From positions 3,587,711 to 3,651,710 of the forward strand of contig OY811979.1 in the NCBI GenBank assembly GCA_963681505.1: 64,000 bases of DNA, given 5' to 3'. The translations under genes and the position numbers were made by a program. Below, piece by piece: positions 48,001 to 60,000 of this stretch. Origin of the DNA: Eunapius fragilis (taxonomy: Eukaryota; Porifera; Demospongiae; Spongillida; Spongillidae). Position 1 is the first letter of the stretch; each line of letters opens with the position of its first letter. The notes beneath the pieces were generated by a model. That model was not told the DNA's origin. It saw nothing but the letters and a program-made list of their open reading frames with translations, and did not search any database.

Positions 48001-51000
48001 ATACTCGTTTATTTTTTTTAAGGTGTTCGTGTAACTGGCAGGTGTTGGACGAATTCAGACACTTTGACAAGTCGGGTATTATCAGACAGTTTCATCGCGC
48101 TGACAGGTCCGGTAAGCCTTTACCTTTCCCAACTGTTCACAATTTGCTAGATCAAACGTGGCTTAAAAGGTAAGCGTTGCCAATTTCGTTTTCATTTCAA
48201 TGTCTCTGTTGTATCAACACGACAGTTCGCAAGGATACATATGCAGTGAGTTAAATAATTTTGACGATGAGAATTCACAGTTGTTCTGTACAGGTGACTT
48301 GGAACGAATTTATGCTGAATGCCACCTCGGACTGTTAGTTTGTTGTTCTGTTGTACTTGTGCAAATTATCAATTGGATTCTAAATTGAATCGGTAACGAG
48401 GGGTGGGAGTGGGATAAATACACGGAGTATGAAGCGCTTAGTATACGGTGACCGACAAGATAGCCACAAAGTGAATTCAAAGGCTTGCTAAGCGACCATG
48501 AATGTCACGTGATTGGTTATATCTCAATATACGCACCCGTGTATATGGTTCTATACCCAGGTGCGTATATTTAAGAGGTATATTCAAATATACGCTATAG
48601 AATACATGCACTATCGTATAACAAATCATTTGCACAGTGGTTCCCGTTTACAAATGGGTGTTTTCTGTGCCGTTAGTGGATGCTTCAGTACAGCTTACAA
48701 GCGCGACAACGGGATTTCGTTCCACCGTTTTCCTTTAGGCAATGCTCTTCTACTCAACCTTGTGAGCTTTGTGATGAATTTGTCATTTCATAGCGTACTC
48801 GTAACTGTGTTTACAGTGGCTCGACGCGCTGGGCCTCTCGCTATCCATTAAGGAAAATGCGCGAGTAGGCAGCACACACACTCACGCTCGGTAGCTTGCG
48901 GAATACACTGCGCACACGAACACCACGATGTATGTCCAAGACGGCTCTCAGGTGGAGGGCTCTCGTGCTCTTCGATATCGCTATCATCGGCACTGCCTTC
49001 GACATGGACTATTGAAGTTCTTCGTGTAGGTTCAAATGAGTATGGACGTACCGCCATCATTAATAAGACTACAATACAACAATAATAAGTTGCAATTAAT
49101 AATTGGATCCAAGTGACGCGCTATGACACAAAACTTTGTATGCCTATAAAGTAAACAAGTTTAAGGTGTACGGATTGGACTATAAGCCAATCAGGTAGAG
49201 TACATCCATTTAAGAAAATAAAATAAAAATAACAAAAAAAGCCAGTTCAGCCTCCCTTTAAGGTATCCTTAGCTCTATTGTGCCCTACTCGGGCGTGAGC
49301 ATCTTGTACAACAAGTGCAGCAAAAGGGTGATCACGAGGCAGCATGACAGGGTGTTTGGTGTAGTAGGGAATATCTGCATTAGCCAATCTACCTCCACAT
49401 CTCCATATGCCATTCTCGTCCATAAAGAGCTTGAATCGATCTAATTGTTTGAAGGTGCTTTGAGACGTGAGGTATTGCTGAGTGTCCTTAATCCATACGA
49501 TCTCGGCTTCAGAGAGCATTTCAGCTGTAATATGGCTTGTGCTTCCATGCTGTTTTCCTTTGGAAGGCTTGAAGAGCTTAGCAGCCTTCAGCACAATGGC
49601 TGTTACTCTCAGGAGTTTTTGCAGTGTAGCATGTCTTTCAATAGTCAACAGGTTACCAATTTTCGGCACGAGCACTGACAGCAGAAGTGTATAGGCCTGC
49701 TCCTTCCCTATTTTCAACTCCTTGTTGCATTCTTCAGGCATATCACTCAGATCAGTCCAATTAGGAGATTCTTTACCTGTTGTCAGCCATTCTGGACCGG
49801 AGTACCATAGTTTACTAATGGACAGCTCATCCAATGTCATTCCCCTGGAAGGCAGGTCTGCAGGGTTAGTTTTTCCAGAGCAGTGTTTCCAGATGTCAGG
49901 GTGCGTCTTCTGCCGTATCTCGCTTACCCTATTCTGAACAAACGGTTATCATTCTTTATTGACTCCCTTTATCCAGTATATTGCGACTTGCGAGTCGGAA
50001 TAACACTTCAATGTTGGGTGAGGAATGACGGAGTGGAGAATGGTAGCAATTGTTGTGATTAGTCGCGTCAATAAAACTGCCAACAACAGCTCAAGTCTGG
50101 GGATCGTGGTGGGTTGCATTGGTGCGACTCTGGATTTAGATGTGACGAATTGAACGTAGGTTCCTGTGTAAGTCTTCACAACTAAGTAAACAACAGCAGC
50201 GTATGCAACAGTAGAAATGTCGCAAAACCCACACAGTGTGTAGGACACAACACTCTCTCCTTTGATACCGTGATGATAGCTTCTTGGGATAGATACTGAG
50301 TTGCATCCATGCATATCACGGATCAGTGATTTCAATATGTCTAGTAATGCTGTTGGTAGTGGTTGATCCCAGTCAAGTTTCTATCCACACAATCCTTGAA
50401 GCAGTATCTTGAATGAGATGATAACAGGGGCCAGAAACCCTAGTGGATCATAGAACCTTCCAATAATACTGACAATGTTTCGTTTGGTTGGATCCATATC
50501 TGCAGCTGCTTGCACAATATCAGAAAAATATGAACTGTAGACAGTCCTCTTGAGGGTTCCAAGGAACTCCAAGTACCTTCAGATCTACACTGTGGTGCCT
50601 GCCAAGGGTTGTATCAGCGTATGTATCTTCTAGGTTGTGGTTGGTTTTATCATCCTTCCCCTTTGCACTCTCTTCTGCAGCATCAATCTTAGCTTGAAGC
50701 AGTGGGGCATTTGTGTGGAACTTTCGAAGGTTGAAGCCTCCTTGTTTGAATACTTCCTTTGACTGGTGATAGATTTCACAGGCTCGCTCATCAGAATCTG
50801 CTCCAGTTACAATATCGTCCACATAGGTAGACTCTTCCAAAAGCTCAACCAGATCACAATGCGAGTTAGAGAACTTGTTCAGATGATGCCTAATGGTCGT
50901 ATTTAGCAAAAATGGACTTGATGCAACTCCAAAGACAAATCTAGTAAACCTCAAGGGTCGGACTCTAAGCTGCTCCTCGTCAATATTGTGGACCCACAAG

Positions 51001-54000
51001 AATCGAAGAGCATCTCGATCTTGCTCAGATATCAATATCATAAGGAAAGCTTTCTCCATGTCCGCTGTCAAGGCAACATTATAGAAGCGAAATCGCACCA
51101 AGATGTCCAAAATTTTCTGATTGAACTTGGGTCCAACAAATAAACAATCATTCAAGGAGAGTTTGCCATCAGACTTGGCAGAGGCATTGTAGACAACTCG
51201 AATTTTGGTTGTGGTTTTGTCACTGCGAAGAACTGCATGATGAGGAAGATAATGAATGTCGGTCGAAGCTTCATTCATTGTTAGGACATCCTCAACTATT
51301 CCCTTCTCTATCTGCTGCTGAATTATGTCATTGTAGTCTTTCAAGAGTTTATGATCCTGCTGCAGGCGTCAAAAGACCAGTTAGTCGACGCAATGAAAGG
51401 TTGTAGTTATCTGGTAGAGGGTTATGGAATGGTTTCCATGGTAGTGAGACTTCATACTGATCACCAAGGAATGTAATTGTGTTGGTAAACTCTTCATACA
51501 CTGTCTTCTCCGGTTCTTGTATTCCTAGAGCTTCGAGCTCCCAGAATGACTTCAGCCTGTCATCTAGCACTTCAAGCTGTACGTCTGCTTGCATGACATG
51601 GGTTGTCACTAGGTTTGCGGAATGCCATGATGTTGATCCGCTTGTTGTAGGACCAGAAAGTACCCAACCCAACTTGGTATAGATCGCTGTGGGTCCACTT
51701 ACACCCTTAGATACTACACCTGTTACTATGTCCCAGTAATGATCTGAACCCACAAGAACATCGACATCTAAACTTGACTCTCCATCAGCCCAATCTGCCA
51801 ACTGTAAACCATTAAGGTGAGGATTTTTGACTACACAATCCTCAATTGGTTGACTAACCAAAGGCTCACATATCATCGGCACGACAAACAGGGTAAGATT
51901 CAAGCTTCTAGAACTATGCAGCAAGATACTCACTCCTACTATTGGACATACCTTAGGTACTCCTCGTGTGGTACCAAATGCTGCAATAGAAAGCTGCTGC
52001 TCACCAACTGGGGCCAGGGACAACATTTTCATCGCACTTTCTGTCAAATACGACGTTGGCTGCCACTATCCAGGAGTACTCGCATTTGAATCGGAATGTC
52101 TGGTCTTACAGGGTTGCACACAAGCGCTCGAGCAGTTTGCAACAAGACGGACTTGACTTGTGTTGAACACATGGCTGTCGTGGTGTCAGTGGATACAAAG
52201 GCTAATGCACTGGGGTTCAAGGGAGTAGTGATGTTCCTTGGATTGGTCTGGTTTGACACGACATTCTTGACTGATGCTGACTCGTCACAAATACTTGGAT
52301 GGTGCTTACGATTACAGGATCTACATTGAGGGGTGGTACAGCATTTTTTACCTATGTGTCCCTTCCGAAGGCAGTTGAAGCATCGCCCACTAGTCTTCAG
52401 TATCTGCTTGCGAGTGTTGATGTCCTTCACCACCTGACAATCTCCAGAGGAATGTGTCTGTTGGCAATAACAGCACATTTGTTTTCCGTCAAAGCCTTGC
52501 GTTTCAGAGAGTAGAGTAGTAGCAGTTGCTGGCATATGGTTATGTGTCCGTTTAACGTTCCGAGTGGGGTCACGTGATCTCTCTCTAGCCACCAACTCCT
52601 CTTCTAGTGCAGTCTGTAGTGTTTCAAGGTTCAGATCAGCGTCAGTGATCTTCCTACTCACTATCAGTCGAATTGCAGGGGGCAATTTCGTCAACAAAAC
52701 CGGTGTCAGCATTGTTCCATACTCGCTGCTCACTCCAAGAGCCTTCAAACTCCTGACACTAGCTTCAACTTCATTTTGGAGACTACGCAATCCCTTCAGG
52801 TCATGTTCTCCAATCACAGCTTCCAAGTTCAGCAGAACTTCCATATGCTTGGAAACGATCAATTGCTTGCTTCCAAAACGTCTTTTCAGGATCTCAATCG
52901 CTTCGCTGTAGTTGGCTGCAGATATAGAGTCAGTCCAGCAATGGCCTCATAAGCTGATATTTCAAGAAGTGATCGGAGGTAGTTGAACTTGTCGACATCA
53001 CTGAGAGTATTGTTCTTATGTATTGATGATTCGTAGGAGTCCCAAAATGCTGTCAATACACCGGGTTCCCTTTGAAATGGGGTAAGGTGATGTTGAGAAG
53101 TTTCACCTTGGAAGTGGTATTGGTTTGGACATGTGGAGTGGTTTCATTCTCCTGACGAGCTCCAGTTTCCTGTTCCCCGAGTTGCAGGCGTTGGGGATGG
53201 TGTTGGGTCAGGTTCCTGATACGGTGATGTTACTGGAGGGGTTGTCAGGGCCTTATGGAGTTAGTATCACCAATGAATCTTTTCACTGTACTCATCAGCT
53301 CTACCTATTTCGTCCTCGAGATCCTTTTCAGGAGTGATTGGACTATTTCCGCATCCAGCTGCCTCAACAGAGTCAACTTATTGGAGTTCACGGGGGTTAC
53401 TGCCAGAGCAGTATCTGTCTGGTTCATTAGCCTCGTTGCTGACGCTCTATGGGCACCACGAATGCTCCTTTTCCTTGCTAATTCCTCTGCCATACTTAAG
53501 CCCAATTACGGTTGTTCAACACAGTGGGCACTAACTAGAAATATCAATTTACGTACCGCTCTATATTCCGTATTCCAGTTGTGGACGATACTTGCTATCC
53601 CGGCTCGTAGGACCATGTAAGTGATTTAATAACTTCTAGCTAGCTCGTTGAGTCGTCAGCTGGTTCCACTCGTGCACCGAACCGTTCGCTTCGCTCAAAG
53701 GAATATTCACAACAACAACTGCGCATGCGCACACAATAACACGTATATCACGATACAAAGATACAGAATTTTAAACACAGCCATTTTTTTCCTGTTGGGG
53801 CTTATAAGCGGTACCTTGGTAAACAGAATTAATAAAAACATTACTGGTACCACCACAATCATTCAGATGCACAACATATACCTGATATTTGTAACTTCAA
53901 TGATGGGTCCACACTTCTGATCAACATCTGATGCAGCTTCTCTTTTGAGAGCAGGTCCTTCCATGTCTGCTGCAGTTGCATATTCTCATTATCAGTTAGA

Positions 54001-57000
54001 TGAAATGCCAGCGTTTTGAATTTTCGTGGAAAAATTGCACTAGGTAGTTGCATGAGCATGTCCTCTGTAATAGGTTATAGAAAATAATATTAATGGATGC
54101 CATTTCTATTAAATCATGCATCACTTATGGGCACGTTACTCAAATGAACATGTCAATGAATACGTAACAATGAACATGACTAATCTTCAAAATGAAGTAC
54201 AAACATTTAGAGTTCAAAAACCACAGTACCAAACTCACCTTCAGACTTCATTGCTCTAGCTATTGTACCCTATTGGGAAAACGTAGTGCAGAGGTAATAA
54301 ATAAGGGAAAAGGTTAACATTTTTACTTGAACAATGTACATGCAATACTCAAAAGTGCAATACCTGATCATGATAGTCTGATTGAAGCCACATCAATGCT
54401 TCATTTTGCAATGCAACAAAATTTTTACAGTGGTTGCAAAAACTATCTCTTGTACATATATTTATCTTTTCAAGAAGATGGAAATGTGGGTTGGCAGCAG
54501 CAGCAGCAGGACATAGAATACACAAATCATACTGGAGGCCTGGCAGACTCCTGAAGTAGTTTACAATGGCAGTTTTCAAAATGCTTGAAACTTTATGCAA
54601 TACATGATTATTATCTTTTCCCTTCCTCAAACAGGTGACATTAGCTTCTAAGTAATTAGCCACAATTGCGATTTTCACATCAGCTAGCTCTGATCCATCA
54701 TATAAGTGAAGACGGAGTTCATTGCAATAAATACTTTCATATCTAATCTTTTCATAAGGATAGAGGGATTTCAGAAACCTTACACACCCTGTTAGGTACA
54801 CTGATGGATGCATTTCACGCATGAACACAACAAAAAGAGACGAAGAATCAAAAATGGAAGTGTACTCTGAGCACAGGGATGGCATGAGGTATTTCTTATC
54901 GGACTTTGAAATATTTTTAGCGTCAATACTGATCATTAACCCCAAATTGATAACGATCTGCAGTATAAACTCTGCATCCTGTTTACCCCACAGAGCTTCT
55001 GTAAATTTGTGTGTAAATATGGCTTTGTGCTCAAGCTTCTTATAGAGCTCTTCAACCTTGGAGAGAAACACAGGAGGCTTTATGATCACATGATCATGCA
55101 GGATGCTGGATGGGTCAGTGGGGTTATACAATATGCTCCCACATTTGTAGTACATATCCAAAAATGACTCCACTTCACGTTCATCCATGACACCATATTT
55201 GTTAGCTGCTGCTAGTAGCTCCTCCTTTGTCATCCACCACTTTGTGCTGTTGTTCAGGTTGTCACGGAGACATAACCACATCAGGGGAACTTCTATCTTG
55301 CACTCTGCATGCCTCTTGCCTATTGACTCATTAACTACTTCTCTTATCTTCATGACATCACCTTGGTTCAAAGCATTTACAGCTATACACTTGGGGTACA
55401 GCATTTCTCCCAGTCCCATCTCTTCAGCCTTGGCTCCCACCCACTCCAGGACTGACTGCTGTCTGGCTCTTAGCTTTCCCTGTGGAAGAAGGTCTGCATG
55501 TGTCCCCACCACTATGACCTCACAGCGTGCAAGATATGATGGCATCATCAGGTAGTCCAGTTTGCTGTACGACTCCATCAGAATATCTTGTTTACCTCTT
55601 TTCTGGTACTTCTCTTGGTGCATGTCTACAGAGCTATGGAGGCTATCCCCATCTGTGGCCAGGTTCAACACACTTAACATCATCTGGTGTTTGGAGGGTG
55701 GTAATAACAATGGCAGGAGGTCATGGAGAACCCTGCTGACCCCAACGTCCCAAACATTTATGTATGCAAGGCTTTCGATATCAGCATAACTGTATTGACC
55801 AGCTGTCTTCACATACCTCAAAATATTATCACTATACCTATCTGGAGTAATGAAATTAGGGGTGTGGCCTTCCTTAGCATATGCCCGAGATATCCCAACG
55901 CCCACTCCCAGAGCACTGGCTTCAGTCTTAGACACTTGCATCCACTCCCACCTTTGGCCATCAGAGGTCAGAAGGGCTTCCTTTACAGAGAGACCATCAT
56001 CCTTGATGATGCAATCCGTGCGAATATCAGTAGGGATCAGATGACTCAATATCTGGGATTTACCAGTAGATGGCAGACCAGTGATTACAAAATGATGAAA
56101 TGTAGCTGGAACAGTGTAGTTCTTAGTTGACAACGTGTGTACATCCAAAGGACCTATGTAAGTAATGAATGTGGCAGCTGAAAAGCTACACTGAAGTCCA
56201 GGATTAATAATAGCAACATAATCTACCTTATTGAATCCAAAAACTCTTAAAGCTACCACTCCTCCCTCCTGCACCACTGCCTCACCCTCCCCTGCACTAC
56301 CCATCCGTCACCACAGGTACCCCCACTCCCCCAGGTAATAACGCACATGTAGCCATCTGAAAAGTCTGTTTGCCAGCCACTTTGGTACTTTCAATTGCAC
56401 TTTGCATTGCCCTTGCACGGGTATCAGCACTTGACATTTTCCGTTTCAGCATTTGCATTTGCCTTTCAATGTTCTTCTTGGTGAGCTCATGCTGCCATGT
56501 CAGGTGAGTGATCTCCTCCCTCATGCTGAAGTTGTCTGCACTCAACTGAAGAGGAAATTATACATGAAAAGCCACATACACACAGTCCATCACCTGCTTG
56601 TACTACAAAATTGGCAAACACATATATTTTGTGGCCACATTTACATATTATCCATCCACAGGATTAAATGTGTTTATACTTATATCTCCATTGGCATCTT
56701 TTGGAGCTTGTGTGGTACTCACTAAGACTAATAGTATATACCAAAAACTAGAGAGATTTTCACGGAAGATGATTTTGTAGGCCTAACCTAACATCTACAA
56801 TACTCTGTTTCACTGCATGCTCTTTGTTTCACTGTTTTTAACAACAAAAAAAACACCTGCAACATTTCGCCTCATACAAATGCTTGACTGATTAACCACT
56901 TGGCTATCTACGGTCTATTTATTTAATTAGACTAGTTTTGGAAAGCATTCCATTTCACTTTTTCGGCGTAGAATTTATGCAGCGCACATTTAAATGCCTG

Positions 57001-60000
57001 TAGTGTTGCATTGGAAGGTTTTATATACCTGCTTGTACACAAGTCTACATTCAGGGTTCGACGTAAGGGTTGCCATAAACGCCCTTGATTTACGTGGTAC
57101 GACTATCATAGCATGTTTTTGTAGCTAACATAATTATAACAACGCGTCATCAAGCACAGCACATCCAAACCCATAAGGATAAAAAACATAACTTTACTGC
57201 ATGGACTTTTCTTATTATCATTCTGACTCCATTTCATCATCTGAGTTGGAATCAGATATGTTTAGCGATAGCCTGCGTTTGCAGGGTCCCTTTCCATCTA
57301 AGGATGGATGATGTAGGGTCAAAGTCACCAATTTCAGGACTGTGCAGCTGTACAGTCATCAAATCGGTGACCATGGTGTCCCTAAGTCTGCTCCTCCAGC
57401 ACCATCTTGTCAGTCCTGTATGATGCTCCCACATCAAGACCCTTCTTATCGTCCAATCCACTCCATGTCAGTGAATGGTCTACCAGCCTTGGCAATGGCA
57501 TGGGCATTTCGAAACAGCAAAGCCAATCGCTGCATCAATGCATGCTCAGTTTTTGAAGTATGCCCACTCAGTGTGTGCATGCAGGACTTATGCTGGATGC
57601 TATTGTTTTCAGGTAGATATCATAACATTGGTTTAATAAATGGACTCAATAGTGTATAAGCCTGTACTTATGTACCCTTCAGCATGATGAGAAAGTGAAT
57701 ACCTACGAAAGCTAGTGCTGCCATCAACTGATGTTCCTTCCTGGGATGCGCATACCGTACAAAACATCTTGCCTTGCTCAAACAGCAACCATGGAAAGGC
57801 AGTCAGCCATCGGTCTTTGAACTGGCGAGCAGATTTACACGTGCTTAGCAGGTTCATCCGGATCCATTGCAGAGCGCAAAATAACGGGAATGTGTTTATA
57901 CATGTATATGTATATGTATGTATTAATCACCCAGAGCGCTGCGCGTAAGATCGTACAATAAGCCCATTGTTTACTACTACAATGGAGCCCTCTTCATGCA
58001 TATGTAGATACGAGCTCTCTTTTAAACCAGCTGTATGTTAAAGCGTGGTGACCGTGGTTCATGTAGTCATCGTATTTCAACCGAACTCACTATGTCCGCC
58101 CCTTTTACGGTGATGTATAATGATGTTATTGTAATTTACAAATTACCGACAATCGGCATCAAAATATGAATGTCATTTATGGCAACCCTTATGTCGAACC
58201 CTGTTACATGCATGAATGTCTACACAACACAGATGTCTACACACACAGATGTCTACACACATGGATGTCTACATGCATGGATGTCTACATGCATGGATGT
58301 CTACATGCATGGATGTCTACTACATTATTTTGTAAATAGAACTTACTCGTTGGGATGTTTGCTTGGCCTCATTTGTGAATAGCTCCATTTTTCTTTTAAG
58401 ATTCTTCATTTGTTTGCACTTATTCTCTAAGGGACTTTTTCCAATCCTCGGAATTATACTGTTTTTGTTATAAGACACCTGCAACAAGATGTGTGCATAA
58501 ACTTCAATACGAATTCTTTTACTTCTGACCGAACATTTGAACATTGCATTATCCATATTAGTGCAGTGGGCTAACTATGTACTTGTATCCAAACCAACAG
58601 TAACTTGCTGAAATAACAAAGTGAAGACAATGTCAAGTACAATTACAAGGTTATTGATCGCACTACATTCCAAGCATAATACAGTATGGCTTACAGATTG
58701 ACGGAGGTCTTTCAACCTTATATCTAGGTCTCTAATTCTCTGTTGAGATTTCTTCCGCTGCTCAATGGAATAGTGATTGCCATCCTCAGAGGCTTTGATG
58801 GGAAATGATAGAGTTGATGGTGATACTAATGCCTTCTTCCTGTTCTCAACATCCCGGAAAGGAGAATTATAATTTGACATTAATAGTAACAAAAACGCAT
58901 CCTGACAAGAAAGAATAACAATAGTTATTTACACACATCATTAAGGAGACCGAAGCGTTATAATAATAATAATACTGTAACTTCCTTACTTTATATTTCC
59001 TTAGAGATTTACTTTCAACTTCAAAATGTACCATTTCAAGTCCACCTCTTTGTTTCTATAAATGAATTACAAGTAGATGTCATTAATTTATAACACAGCT
59101 CCTTAGACGTGATGTTTCAATTGTACTATAGCAATTGCATCGAGCCCTCTGTAGCCCAGGACCTTGGAGGTCTTTAGGCCAGCAATCACAACCACAAGGA
59201 CCAATCAAAAATGGTATCTCAGCCATCTTAAATAGTACAGTTGTGAGGGCAAATTCAAGATAGTTTTTAAGGCATGCTGCGTGACTTTGCAAACATGATA
59301 GTTTTTAAGTGTCATGAATTAACCTATCATATTACACATTTGTACCCACTTTTACACTACTCATATCAACGTTTTGAAGGTACATTGTTGAGGACCGTTT
59401 TACCACGGAGCCTACACATATACACATTCAAGAAAAAATAACCCATTAGCTACCGCAAAGTACAGCTGATTGGTAGGGAAAAATGGGTCGTGTTTAGACA
59501 TCTTTTGTATATCATTCTACTAATTAAAAAGAAAGGAATGGTACCCCAACAACAACTACTCATAAGTACGAGATGCGCTCATTTAAACACTTTTTATGGG
59601 AATGTAAGTGAAAGCTTAGTATAGGTTTACTTAAAGGGACAATATCACTATTTTTTTTGCTGTGGTGAAAGATCAGTCCCAACCACTCCTCATGACACCG
59701 TATTTAACATCAACTGTCTGAGTCAAAGTTCATACATAATTAAAGCTGAAGATTGACAGGTATATCAGGTTAACCAGGAGCTCGTCACTTATAGATTAAG
59801 TGCATCTATGCGTAGTCACTTGGGTATGAGCTAATAAATAGTATAATTATCATAATCTTTCTAACCTTTTCTGCTTCAATTAAAATTCTCATAACTTCTT
59901 TGTTTCTTTTACGCGTAGCTATATCAAGAGATGTCCTGTGTAACTAAGGGGAAAAAACAGCAGCATGAAAAACGTTGAATAATACATAAAAAGAACGCAT

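Larger units (their letters stand above)
46606..49257. mobile_element. Kolobok-like DNA transposon inserted at TTAA in the BEL/Pao integrase
   Basis: TTAA occurs at both edges (46602-46605 and 49258-49261). The termini AGGGAGGCTGAACT and, mirrored, AGTTCAGCCTCCCT form a 14-bp perfect inverted repeat. TTAA duplication with a 5'-AGG end fits the Kolobok superfamily, whereas piggyBac starts CC. Removing the 2,652-bp insert plus one TTAA leaves the retroelement frame continuous. Inside are THAP and P2X7-like fragments and a perfect hairpin, but no readable full transposase. Confidence 0.75.
45200..53779 (-). mobile_element. BEL/Pao LTR retrotransposon, decayed, with nested insertion
   Basis: Two diverged LTRs (45200-45337 and 53616-53779) flank Gag, protease, RT, RNase H and integrase in BEL/Pao order on the minus strand. 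A primer-binding site abuts the 5' LTR, and a polypurine tract GGGGGGAG abuts the 3' LTR (45338-45345). Total 8.6 kb, of which 2.65 kb is a later TTAA-type insertion. Several frameshifts and stops show the copy is dead. No clean target-site duplication is visible. Confidence 0.9.

Noticed and set aside
46606-49257. piggyBac assignment for the TTAA-flanked element
   Set aside because: The ends start AGGG rather than CCC/CC, and a THAP fragment is present, which favours Kolobok.
45195-53784. 5-bp target-site duplication of the BEL/Pao element
   Set aside because: The flanks tacat and gccat agree at only three of five bases, so I do not claim a duplication.
54821-56130. Plus-strand open frames of 70-135 residues
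   Set aside because: Shadows of the long Roc-COR exon on the minus strand.
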